Source: Ipomoea triloba (Eukaryota > Streptophyta > Magnoliopsida > Solanales > Convolvulaceae). From it: a stretch of 64,000 nt of DNA. Position numbers and translations under genes: made by a program. The notes under the pieces are model-generated. The model searched no databases. It saw nothing but the letters and a program-made list of their open reading frames with translations, and was not told the origin of the DNA. Positions 38,506 to 50,497 of the stretch are shown here, one piece after another. The stretch covers positions 7,137,002 to 7,201,001 of the forward strand of contig NC_044916.1 in assembly GCF_003576645.1 (NCBI RefSeq), read 5' to 3'. The first letter of the stretch is position 1. Every line of letters starts with the position of its first letter.

Positions 38506-39505
38506 TTTGCAAAAAAAAAAAACTACATTTTCAACTAGATTTGCTATGAAATATTGTTAAATGTATTTAGACTACGTTGTGAGTTTGTTGAAATAGTGTT
38601 TTTTCAGAAAAGTCATACAGAAATAAAGTTCATTTATGATTTGTTTAAGTTTTCTTTTTCTTTCTTTTTTTTTGGAGGGGGGGTGGGGGGATGGGGGGGG
38701 ATTGGTGGTGCGTCTGTGTGTTTGAAAAATTAATTAAATATAATTATTACATGTTAAAAATCTTGAAAATGCAATAATAATTTTGAGTTAACATTAGATT
38801 TGGAATATGTAATCTATAATTTTGTCTATAGGAAAGGTTAAAAAGAAAGAATGAAAAAAGTTATAGAAGTCATAAAAGAATTGTTGGTCCGGGAGGAAAT
38901 TTCTTTTAATTAAAAAAACATTCCTAAAAATCTAGTCATAATATAGTTGAAAATTAGTCTAAGATATGTGCCACACACCGTCCTTAAAATTGATCAACTT
39001 CCTCTCAATGGTGTTATGAGTGTTGAAGCATCAATTTCTCATGATACAATGACTTATTACGATTTATCTAAGCACTCAAATAAAACGTACGGCGAACTTG
39101 AACAAAGATAAACACTTCAAATTTTAGGAAAGTGTTGACAAAATTTTAGAAGAGTACGTAGAGAAGTTCATAGTAGTAAAAAATAGGAATTCCAGGTGTA
39201 TCAAAAGTTGAAAACATTCTACCCAACACAAACATATTTATTATAAGGATTTAGGAATTCATTACCATTCAAAATTGAATCTAAAAAATCAAATTCAAAT
39301 TACATAAATGTTGTATACTGCTTTGTTTCTTGGAGATAATCTATATCGTTTTTATTCAGAGTACAAATGATAACACAATGCAATGTATAAATAATAAAGT
39401 AGAGAGGGAAGATTAGGGAGATAGAGAGAAAAGAGAGGTAATATTATTCATTATTTACAAGATATAAGAATTGGGTAATCTCAGTTGAGTTACTTGGATT
39501 ATTAG

Positions 39506-39690
39506 TTTTTTTTTTTTTTTTTTTGAGTACTGTTGACTCTGTTACAATGTAGTATCTGTTCATAGCTACTTTCTCAATCAAATGACCAAATGAATCACAA
39601 AGAGCCAATATTACCCCCACTTAGGCTCGAATCCACTCCTTCCACGTGGGAGTGCAACCGAGTGCCATTAGACCACAAGGTCTTTGGAAC
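39506..39690 (-). mobile_element. tRNA-derived SINE (copy 2, with poly-A)
   Basis: On the minus strand it begins AAAGACCTTGTGGTCTAATG, has the B-box GGATTCGAGCC and the shared CACAAAGAGCC-complement body, and ends in a 19-nt poly-A (plus-strand T-run 39506-39524). It is the same family as 38225-38335. Confidence 0.8.
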
Positions 39691-42230
39691 AATAATCATT
39701 TCAATTGATATCACTCCTATCTTAATTCAATTCATATAAACCATTTTTCAAAAAGCTCTGATCTTATTGTGAATTTTTAAGAGAGTTAAAAAAGTTTGAA
39801 CTCAAAATCGTAAGAGGTCGTTAAATCACTATGATTTAATTTTTTCACAATCCCTATAAGTAGGACTAGTGTAGGGTCTCGGGAGCAAAATATTTTGCCT
39901 TTTGCATTCAAGATTTTCAAGAGTGTGGGGGTGGGGTTGGGAAGGGGGGGGGGGATGTAGTGGTGGGGTGGTGGTAGGGTCTTATCCTTAATCCTAATTA
40001 ATCCACTAGCCACTTAGCCAGCTTGGTAATGTCCTTGCTAAAGAAAAAATATAATTGATGTACTGCACATTAAATTAAGACAGCTAATTAAATGCCATAA
40101 TCAAGCTAGGTAGAAACTAATCTTTTGGATAATGATAACCATAACTATCTTAGCTTTACAGCTAATTGCCAATTTTAGTGTGGGCAACTTAACTATTTTG
40201 TTTTCTATTTTTGAATCTTCACTAATAAGATGTGATAATACCAAAGGATATTCATTAACACCGATAATCAAATAATGATTTGACCTACAATCTTATCTTA
40301 ATCAAATTTATTATTCATATTCCTAAAAGGATGTGCAAGGTTAAGCAACAACCAGGCTTTCAATTCTCACTATTGTAAAATACTCCGTATAAATCTTGAT
40401 ATATATTATGCAATGAACTTTTAGCATGAGATCCTATGTGGACTCTTTCTCTTATAAAATCATACTTTAAAATAGTAACTTTTCTTTTATCTCTATAAGA
40501 TTGATTAGATAATGATAATTTTGTATTTAACTTCTTAAAGTAGATAGAAATTTTGATCAACATAGTAAATCAATTTATAATAAAATGTATATTATTTTAA
40601 TTAAAGAAATATAATTTTGGAATAGAAAATTAAAACTTGTGTTACAACAAATATTGTTTGATTTAAGCAAAGAGAAGATTGTTTTCAATAAATAAATAAA
40701 AAAAAAAAGATAATGTATTTTTAGGACATGGCATTCATTTTCTTTTAATAATATTTTTTCACTTTTTTAATGGTTGATAGAAACGAATCAAATTAAGTAA
40801 ATATTATTATATTTAATTCTTACTACAAAGGAGAAAACATTTTCAAAAAGAATTAAAAAAAAAAGAAATTAAACGAGTTTCTTTTGTGTATGCTAATTTA
40901 ATTGTTAAAAATACTCATTACTATTATATTATTATTATTGTTAAAAATTTAAAAAGTATTTTGCAATAAGTTAAGTCAAGAATAGCTGGTACATAAAATC
41001 AAAAAGGGAAAACTCCTCAAAAAGAGGTTTAGCACTCTACAACACAAATTGAAAAGAAAATATATATGATAAAAATTAGAAATATCTTATCATTAATATA
41101 AAGAAAAAAATCAAAATTACAAGTCAATACGCATGATTACATTAACATATTTTATACTCTCAATAGAACTTTAACAAGATTGACTCTTATATGATTTAAT
41201 ATAGATATCTTAAATATTATATGACAATCCTAATTTAGCCTCATATTGATCAAGATGCATGAATTTAATAAAGGATCTTCTATTTTAAGGTAATAAAAAA
41301 AATTTTCTATATGGTTTCATAATTCTAAAGAGTCGGTAGCCAAATTGTAATGAAATATGTAACTTAAAGTCAAACAATTATCAAATATTGTGACCATCCA
41401 GATAACGAGTTTAATTCATTCGACTATAACTTTACTCAATTAAATTGGTGTTTGATAAAATTTATCATATCATAAAAATGTTTGTTGTTATCCGGCGAGT
41501 AAAAGTTAATGTTCGGCCAAATCATAAAAATATTTTCGTTATCGGTCTACTTCACTTTTTTTTTCTTCTAATAATTAAAGTTATTTCGCGTGAAAGTTTA
41601 ATAGAAATTATAAATTATTTTGTTTGTGTAATGGACTGTTACAGGGTCAAATATGCGGGTGATTGTGCATAAGGTTTGGTGCGTAATTGACGTGTAAATA
41701 TAATCAATATATTTAATTTAAAATAAACAATCAATTCAATTGATGTGAAATATTTCTGAATTTAAAAATAGTATATTTTGGGTGATGATCAATTGACCAA
41801 GTGGTGTGTAACATAATTGCTTTTGCCGGCTCAATACCAACTGCTCAACAGCCTAGGAAACATATAACATTGCCCAATCATCTATGGACGTACCATAATA
41901 TATAATTGACCATACTAACCATATAGGGACCATTTATTTATACGTGTTTATTCCCTTTTTTTCTTCCTTTACACCAATAATTTGTTCAATATTCACATAT
42001 GAACGTTCACGATTTTTAGACATAAATATATTACGTTGATAAAATTAAGATTTCCGAGTTATAAATAATTAAGGAATTAGTTTCAAAATAAAAGATAAAA
42101 AAGCAAAATCACGAAAAATCACAAAAGACATTGTAGGATGGCGTATTATTACTTTAAAGTCAATAAATAAGAATGTAATCAATAACGAGATATATACTAA
42201 GCATGTGGATTTTTAATTAATGGTCAATTT
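39691..42230. other. AT-rich intergenic DNA, no gene seen
   Basis: No supported ORF. A G-rich patch (GTGGGGGTGGGG, then a G-run) lies at about 39926-39954. Confidence 0.6.
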
Positions 42231-42407
42231 TGAAATCTAGAAAATGTTTTCCGGAAAATGATTTTCAAAAAATGACTCATTTTAAAAAAAAAAATATTTT
42301 AATTTTCTGGTGTTTGGCTGAATGTTAGAAAACTACTTCTTTTTTTTTTTGGATGAAAGTTAAGAAATTGCATTTTTTTTGTTTGGTTCATTTTTCTGAA
42401 AATGAAC

Positions 42408-42464
<57 letters not shown>

Positions 42465-43190
42465 GTAATTTGTAGTGATGGTACGTGGTGGTGTGGTGTG
42501 GTGGTGGGGGGGGGAGGTGGTGGTGGAGTGGTAGTAGTAGTGGTGGTGGTGATGGTCGTGGTTGTGGTGGTGTTGGTGTTGGCGGTAGTGGTGGTGGTGT
42601 TGGTGGCAATGGTGGTGGTGGTGGTGTGGTACTGGTGGTGGCAACGACTGTGGTGTGGTGGTAGTGGTGGTGGTGGTGGTGGTGGTAGTGGTACTGGTGG
42701 CGGTGGTGTGTTAGTGGTGGTTGTGGTTGTAGACTTGTAGCGGTGATGGTAGTGGTAGGTGTTGGTGGTGGTATGGTAGTAGTGGTGCTTGTGGTCATGT
42801 GGTAATGATGGTGGTGCTTGCGGTTGTGGTGGTGGTGATGTTGTGGTTGTGTTGTGTTGTGGTGTGGTGGTGGTGGTGGTGGTGGTGGTGATTGTGGTAT
42901 TTTGGTAGTTATGGTGGTGGTGATGGTAATAATAATAATCCGGAAACTATCTTAAAAGAGAATAGGAGAAAGATAGATGGAAAATAAAGAATTCGGAAAA
43001 TGTCTTCCTACTAAAAAACCTAGAAAGACATGTTCTGCCAAATTGAGTCTTTTTTCCCTTGACTAGAATGATTATTTTCTTTTGACTTCATTTTTGTTGA
43101 ATACTCAAACATTGAAAAATTCAGATAATGACTTCTGGAAGTTATTTTTCGGGTTTTCAAACAGACCCTAAATCTCTTTCATTATATTAT
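42230..43190. repeat. (ATA)n and GGT-rich low-complexity tract inside a degenerate inverted-end element
   Basis: About twenty ATA/TAA units at 42408-42465 are followed by about 450 nt of degenerate GGT/GTG repeats (42480-42930). Sequences outside the tract, GAAAATGTTTTCCGGAAAATG (near 42238) and ATCCGGAAAC/TTCGGAAAATG (42938-43000), plus a closing TTTTCGGGTTTTCAAACAGACC (near 43146), look like the ends of a common plant MITE whose middle was taken over by the microsatellite. Long poly-Val/Gly or His/Thr frames across it are not genes. Confidence 0.6.
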
Positions 43191-43507
43191 CTTTGACTAG
43201 AATATTTTTTCTTACCAAGTCAACCGACTCTCTTAGATCAAACCTCTTGCTCTTGAACCAACCCAACCTATTCTAATGCAGTTGCTTGGCTAGTTAGCCC
43301 ATTAGCCTATAGGTTACAAAACATTTATTTCTTTTTACTAATCTTTTCTATGCGCGAAGCGATGCGCAAAAGCATATACCCAATATTTATATTTTAAAAA
43401 ATAACTAACAAATTCTTACTAATTAAACTCTAAATGAAAAAAAATTATTTATTATATTAATCCAACGTATATAATGTCTACAAATATTATTATTATTAAA
43501 GAATATA

Positions 43508-44029
43508 TGGAAAATGGTCAAATAAGCCCTCAAACTATACCCAAAAGTGCAATTAAGCCCTCAAACATTAAAAAAGTTCAATTGAACACTCAAACTTGTT
43601 ATTTTGGTACATTTAAACTCAAATAATTGGTTGTTTACTTGAAACAGCCGGTCATTAATTTTCCGGTCAACATTCCGGCGGCCGTTGACCGGAATAATTT
43701 TCTTCGACGAAAGAACGGTGACAGACAATCGTCTTCTCCAGTGGAGAAGACGAACCAGGTTTTCTCCAACTGGAGTCGTCTTCTCCACTTCTCCAGTGGA
43801 GAAGACGATTGTTCGTCACCGTTCTTTCGCTGGAGAAAATTATTTCGGTCAACGGCTGCCGGAATGTTGGCCGGAAAATTAAAGACCGACTGTTTCAAGT
43901 AAACAACCAGTCATTTGGGTTGAAATGTGCCAAAATGACAAGTTTGAGTGTTCAATTGAACTTTTTTAATGTTTGGAGGCTTAATTACACTTTTGGATAA
44001 AGTTTGAGGGTTTATTTGACCCTTTTACC
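43508..44029. mobile_element. Mutator-like hairpin MITE with 9-bp TSD (family 2)
   Basis: An exact 9-bp duplication AAGAATATA at 43499-43507 and 44030-44038. The two halves are inverted complements over almost the whole 522 bp: left TGGTCAAATAAGCCCTCAAA, GTTCAATTGAACACTCAAAC and ACTTGAAACAGCCGGTC pair with their complements on the right. The centre is GC-rich with repeated CAGTGGAGAAGACG arms. There is no transposase. Overlapping short ORFs on both strands are mirror images caused by the palindrome. Confidence 0.9.
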
Positions 44030-44399
44030 AAGAATATAAGAAAAGATATGGTGGATGCATGTGCATGGTAAATGATATCTACTAGTGAATTCCAATACTT
44101 TAGTGCCTAGGATTTAATAATTCACACAATACGTGCCATAGCCCCAATCCTCAGCGGAACAACATTTACACCCTCTTTTTACACTCGCATTTATACATCA
44201 TCAGTAAAGTTAATAGAAAAGATAACGAAAGTTATAACGGTAAAAGTATTTTTGTCCAAAAAATTACACAGTACAACTCTAAAAACACAATGTACAAAAT
44301 GTTTAGCACTAAAAACATGGACATAAATTAGGGATATAACTTTGATTGAGATTTATTATATTTTTAGATATCATATTTACTCAATACTAATATGACATA

Positions 44400-47300
44400 T
44401 ACCGAATTATCTAGATAATAATGAATACAATGCTCTTGGAAAACCTTTCTTCTTCTCGTGAGGATGAAGATTTGCTCGAACAAAGTATGAAGATGTTGTT
44501 TTGGAGACACAACTAGCGGAACTTGAAAAGAAAAAACTATCCGAGAGAGAAAAATGGTGAGAGACAAGAGGAAAATGTTGTTGTGGTTATTCAAAGAACC
44601 AACCTGTCTTATAAAGATTCTTTAATTGGTATTCCGCAAATAAAGGTATCTGAGGGAGGAAACACAATAGGAGAAGATTGAAGTACTAATGATGAATATA
44701 ATGAGAAAGAAGATGGTAATGAATGTCCCATTGTCTACTTGATGAAGGAACAATAAGCTACAACTACTTGCTACAAAGGCTGCGAAGTAAGATGTGGAAG
44801 CCAAATCGGTGTTTGATCTTTTAGCCATCGAGAATGATTATGTTTGGCAAAATTTCTTCAGTTGATGATTATAAATTTGCAAAGTTTGAAGGACATTGGA
44901 TGATCCTAGATCATTATCTAGTGGTAAAAGAATGGTGGGCAAATTTTGATCTAGCATTTGATAAAATATATAAGTTATTGGTATGAGTTTCGTGCCTCAC
45001 AATTGAATATTTCAATATAAAAAGTTGGGAAGAAGATCAAAAGACAGGGATAGCGTCACGATGTCATTTTGCAAAGATGTGTGTAGAGGTGAACATTATC
45101 AAGCCTTTGATCGCGAAGTTCAAGCTTCAGTGTAGAGTTTGAGGGATAGAACATGAGGGGATACATCTAGTCTAGTTTGAATGTGGCATGTGCCCAAAGA
45201 AGATGGCCGAAGATGCACAAATCGGTGAAAGGAAAATAGAGTCATAAATGGTACGTAATACGGAATCAAAGGCATTCCAAACTTGGAAAGGAAATGTAAT
45301 AAGCGCAGAACTTGTGGAAGATTTTGGTCCATGGATGTTGGAAAGGTGAAACACAAGCGCATAAGGTGAAAACAAAGATGAAAAGGGGATTAGCAATGGT
45401 CTGAATGAGAGAAAGGAAAATAATCAATCACATCAGAGGAAAAATAAAAAAAAAGAAGTGGCTAAAGAGGAAATGCAATCTAGATAAAATTTCTTGGTTG
45501 GGCTTGAAGATGAAGAACATGACACTAATGAAATAGTAGACATAAATAAAAGAAATGAGAGAGGATCATAATGTGAAAGCTCACGAAAGGCTAATGGACT
45601 AAAAAGGAAAGAGAAATGGCCATAGGTCCAAGTTAATGAGAAGTAAATAATGAACAATCCAATTAACCAAAGTAGAGAACTAAGGAGAGCGAAGGACAAA
45701 AGGGAAAACGAGTAAGAGTAACAAGAATCGGGGAGCATTGGTTACAGATTGTGGCAAAAACAGAGCATATTATTATAAGAGGCACAAACAAAAGAGAAAC
45801 ATATAGTGTGATAACAACAATGAGATGTATAATAGGGAGTTCTTCTAGCCAAATGAAGGGATGGAACACCACTACGACCCACCTTTGAGCAACAAGAACA
45901 TGGGAGAAAATATGACACTTGAGTCAGACGATGATGATGCTGAGGCACCACTAAAGGGTGTTGAACCTCGAAAGGGGTAGTTTGGTAAACCTATTTAGGG
46001 CTCTAGTTTTTCTTGTCTTGTTGTATTTCCTTTGTTTTTTTCCTTATTTTTGCAAGTTGTTTCTTTCATGTCATTTGCTTCCTAATTTCCCCGTGATTAG
46101 CTTCATTTATAACTATCAAGGTTCTGCCTCGATAGAGGTTTTTCAAATCTTTAAGAATATGATAAGTATGCATAATCCAAACATTTTAGGTTTATTGGAT
46201 GATTAATTGTGAAGCTAAACTAACAAACCTTTCAATTGAAAACACAATTTGGAATTTCTCAAAAAAAAAAAAAAAAAAACACACACACACAATTTGAGAT
46301 TGGATGAAAATTAAAGATCACCTACCGAATTTGATCATTAACTGGCTAGGCTCGTATATGCTAATCATAGATGAGGATGATACTGACAACTTAAGGTGGG
46401 GCTAGAAGTGAGTGGGGAGTTTTCTGTGAGTTTAGCTTATGACGCTAAACATGGAGACACGTTCGATAAAGGGGACAAAGACTGGAAACAGGTTTGGAAA
46501 TTAAAAGTCCCAAATCGTATGAGAGCAGTCCTCTACCTCATGAAACACAGCAATATCACGAACAATGTGGAGAGAGAAAGGAAGCTTAACCCCTAAGGAA
46601 AGCTTCCATAGATGTTATGGCGTGCTAAAGGATGTTAACCCTACATATCATTAGAAGATGCCCAAACGATGGAAGAAGTTTGGAGGATGGTTATGCTTGA
46701 GGAATGTTTCAACTCAAATTGGTGGGGAAACTTCCAAAACTAGTTTGATCTATGCATATCAAGGAAAAAACCATGTAAAGTGGATGGAAAGTAATGGGGG
46801 AGTCATTTTTGTAGGCACGGTACAATGCTTCTAGCGCTAGAGGAACAAAAGCATTTTCAAAAACCAAGAACATAACATCCATCATAAAAGGGCTTAGATT
46901 GAAAGCTAGTGTAGGGATATTAATCTTGCATTTGCGTGAGCGATGAAACCTAAGAAATTGAACACAATAAGCAAAGTGAGGCACCTATGATGGACAAAGC
47001 CTGAAAGTGGGTAGGTAAAGCTAAACAAGGATGTGTGTGTGAAGAATAATAGAGGAAAAACAGGGTGTGGAGGAAAAAGAAGGGAATGTATCATGGGGTT
47101 CATGTGTAATGTGCCATTTTGTGAGGTGGAAAAGACAAAATTCTAGGGCATTTTTCATGGGTTAAAGATCGTCTTAAGTAAAGTATACACAAATTAAAGG
47201 TGGCAATTGAATGCGACTTAATTAGTGAAAGTGGTAAGTTGGATTAACAATGTTGTCAGGGAAACTCACATATAAGGACCAGGCCCGCCACTAATCTCAT

Positions 47301-47650
47301 TAAGGAATGTAAGAAAATGATGCAAAGAGACAATGGAGTGTTAGGATGGTTCATATCTTTCATGAGCAGAATCGTGCAACGGGTTGGCCGGCTTGCTAAG
47401 GTTGCAAGTTTTAAGGAGAAAGGTCTTGATGATTAGGTGACTCATCCAAAGAGATCTTATATGAAGATTATTAGTGAATATTCAGCCAGCCATACTAGTC
47501 AATGAAGAATTGAAGATTCAGCTGAGCTTACTAGTGTTCGAAGAATCTCAATAAGTTAGTAGGCTATGCTCGTTATGACTTTCAGGGTCTATCCCTTCAA
47601 TCTGATCAAAAAATATGTAACCTATACCGATTAATTTTAAAAAAAAATAA
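44400..47650 (+). mobile_element. decayed L1-type LINE with internal deletion
   Basis: Non-LTR retrotransposon relic. ORF1 remnant: at 44900-45040 DHYLVVKEWWANFDLAFDKI and then LTIEYFNIK match the gag-like DUF4283 region. ORF2 start: at 46100-46205 YNYQGSAS and FKNMISMHNPNILGLL match the opening of the endonuclease (WNxQGA...). Then most endonuclease and reverse transcriptase is missing, across an A-run/CA repeat at 46261-46290. The 3' part resumes at 46396-46590 with EFSVSLAYD and WKQVWKLKVPNRMR, then RCPNDEEVWRM near 46650, the RT zinc-binding region. RNase H-like IKECKKMMQRDNGVLGWF follows at about 47300. Many stops. It ends in an A-rich stretch at about 47636-47658. Long minus-strand ORFs here are shadows. 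Confidence 0.82.
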
Positions 47651-48502
47651 AAAAAATTGATGAGCCACACCTTTTTTTCCTTTTCCTAATAATTAAAACC
47701 ATGATATGTTATGAGAGAATTACTCTCTTGTCATTTTCATAGTCACATACACAATAATAATAACGTATATACAATCCAAGATTCACTAGATGACGAAAAT
47801 CCAAAAATAAAAAACATTGTCGTATAACAACCGCACAACTGTAAAACATTAAATGGCTGCCAATACGTACGTAATTCTTATCCACAACAAAAACGATGAA
47901 CGTGTAACATCCCCAACCGTACCACCAAATGGAGAAGCCCTCATTTAAGTTTGAAGTTTTGTGTGTTTGTGTGTTGATGAGTATGGAGCCACCCTTAGCC
48001 TTAGGCTTTAGGCTTATCCACTTACTATATGGTCCCTTCCCATGATTATTGTATGTGTGTATTAAGATAAGATGTTAAAACATCGTCATCTATCCCTTCT
48101 CTCTCTCTCACCCATCATCTCCCCCCAACTCTACTTTCTTCACGACTTTATCATCATATGTACATTTTGACAAACCATATTATAGTATCAATTATTTCAT
48201 GAACGAAGTTGTGTGTTAGTATTTATTTACTTGCACTCTTAAACAAAACTTTGAAAACAAAACTAATTTTTTGGGTATTAAATGAGGTAGAAAAAGTGAC
48301 ACTTTTTGTACCTAATTTAGAAAGAAATAGCACATTTCATCTCATAATTATGTATTATTACTTTTCGAAATTATATTACGATTAAGTTTTTTTTTTTTTT
48401 TTAAAAAAACACTTTATAAGCAAATGAGAGAATCGAAGGAAAAAAGCACTTTGCAAAAAATTGGAGGATGAAAAGTGGTTATGATATAATTAAGGGAGAA
48501 AA

Positions 48503-48917
48503 TAGTGACTCTCCTATAAGACCGTCTCATTGATCTTTATCTCTATGAAACAGGTCAAGTCATGATGGAAATATAATACTTATGTTGAAAAATGTAATAT
48601 TAATCAAGAATAAATAATGTTTGTTACTTATATAAGGAGAAGTGTAATACTTTTGACAAAAAATGTAATATTTTTAAATCAAAATGTAATATTTAAGGTT
48701 GAGTAGTTATTTATGAGAAAAAATGTAATACTAATAGTGGATAAATTGTTTAATTATTATTTATGAGAGAAAGTGTAATACTTTTAAATCAAAACATAAG
48801 AGTTGAAGAGTTACTTATGATGAAAATTGTAATACTTATGTGGGACAATATATACTTATTAAAAATCTTACCCGTCTCATGAATGAGGATCCGTAAGGTC
48901 TCATTGGAGAATTTGCC
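48503..48917. mobile_element. Mutator-like MITE with 9-bp TSD (family 1, copy 2)
   Basis: An exact 9-bp duplication GGGAGAAAA at 48494-48502 and 48918-48926. The left end CTCTCCTATAAGACCGTCTC is inverted relative to the right end TTCTCCAATGAGACCTTACG. The interior carries the same 'AATGTAATACTTTTAAATCA' and 'ATCAAGAATAAATAATGTTT' phrases as 29355-29805, so the two are one family. Confidence 0.85.
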
Positions 48918-49316
48918 GGGAGAAAAGTGTTTTTTCTTTATAATTTATGGGTAAAAATATTACTTTCCCAATGAAAACAAATTAGAAATTTAGAATAGAA
49001 GATCACAAAAATTTATCAAACATAATTAACTTATACTAAGAAAAATATTTGATGTACGCCCAAAATCTTACTCCCAATTTTTACACCCATTTGTGTTAAA
49101 ATTTGATTGGATGAAGAAAAAAAATGAATTAATAAACACCATGGTCCCTTACTAAATTGAGCAATCAAAGCATGTCAAATTATAAAGAGTATAAAATGAG
49201 AGTACAAATTAGGAGTACATATAGAATTACTCTTATAATAATTGGATGAGAGTACACTAGACACGTGAATGTAGTGTGCATAATATTGTGTACACATACA
49301 ACATTGTGTGATTGTG

Positions 49317-49882
49317 GGCAAATTATGCTGTGGACCCAGGTCCACCTTGCAAGGTGGACCTGGGTCCAAAACTACGTCGTTTTTGTCTCTTTTTTTTTAA
49401 AAAAAAAAATTATAGTAAATATATTGCTGAATACAGAGTTGTCCAAAAATGTGTGAATGTAGAGGTCTCAAAGTGTGAATGTAGAATATAGAAATCGTGA
49501 ATGTAGATTTATGATTGTGTGAATGTAGAGTTGCCCATAAATGTGTGAATGTGGAGGTTTCAAATTGTAAATATGGAGTATAGAAATCGTGAATGTAGAG
49601 TTATGCATGTGTGAATCTGTAATAGAGTTAAGAAGTTCTAGCAACTTGTAGCCCTGTAATGTGTGAATGTGGAGTTCTCAAGTTGTGAATATGGAGTATA
49701 GGACATATGAATATAGAGTTTTGAATGTGTGAATGCATAACAGTGGTAATATAGTTACTAAACATATAATCCTGTAATGTGTGAATGTGGAGTTTACAAA
49801 GTGTGAATGTAGAGTATAGTGTATGTGAATGTAGACCCAAGTCCACCTTGCAAGGTGGACCTGGTCCACGGCATAACAACCC
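49317..49882. mobile_element. Mutator-like MITE with palindromic ends and internal GTGAATGTAGAG repeats (family 3, copy 1)
   Basis: An exact 9-bp duplication GTGATTGTG at 49308-49316 and 49883-49891. Ends: GGCAAATTATGCTGTGGACC left; GGGTTGTTATGCCGTGGACC as reverse complement of the right. Each end also contains its own small palindrome (GGTCCACCTTGCAAGGTGGACC). Between them about twelve irregular copies of GTGTGAATGTAGAG fill the element. No coding capacity. Confidence 0.88.
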
Positions 49883-50027
49883 GTGATTGTGATGGTAGGC
49901 TGGGCCCAATGATGGGCCTTTTGGTTTGGGTTATCTTCTAAAAATGAAGTTTATTATTTATTTATTTGTTTGTTTGTTTGTTCTCCATAAACAAATATTG
50001 GAACAACCATCACAATCCTTTGAAATA

Positions 50028-50032
<5 letters not shown>

Positions 50033-50077
<45 letters not shown>
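50033..50077. repeat. (TA)n microsatellite
   Basis: About 22 TA units. Confidence 0.95.
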
Positions 50078-50080
<3 letters not shown>

Positions 50081-50497
50081 TGATTATATGGAAATAAATA
50101 AGCATTGTGTTGATGTTAAAAAACAAAACATAGAAACATAAAAACACTCGTATGCAAGGATAAGAGGACAAATTATACCTAAATCATGATCTACATCACA
50201 AAGTAAATCACCAATAAATATTTATTATTAATATACTATCAATTTATTTCTAAAATAGTATATTAAAAACGAACACGTTTGTCAATAATCACCATACAAT
50301 GTGGACGAACATATATGTCAAAAATCACCTTACAATATGGACCACGGTTCATAGTATAAAGATAAAAATTAGGAGATGGGCTAGTGATGCCCACCCAAAA
50401 CGATTCACATATAATGCTACATAGCTTAAGCCCAATAGGATGGATTCCAATCTATCAACTAGCATTTGTGTTCAATTGAACTAGGAATATAAATAGC

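Noticed and set aside
42360..42798. Poly-His/Thr/Pro or poly-Val/Gly ORFs on both strands
   Set aside because: They are frames through ATA and GGT microsatellites, with no domain or codon signal.
43561..44000. Cluster of overlapping ORFs on both strands with mirrored proteins
   Set aside because: The mirror images come from the hairpin MITE; no coding selection is expected.
44364..47103. Several 65-100-codon minus-strand ORFs with hydrophobic products
   Set aside because: They are the antisense of a plus-strand LINE relic whose own protein similarity is clear.
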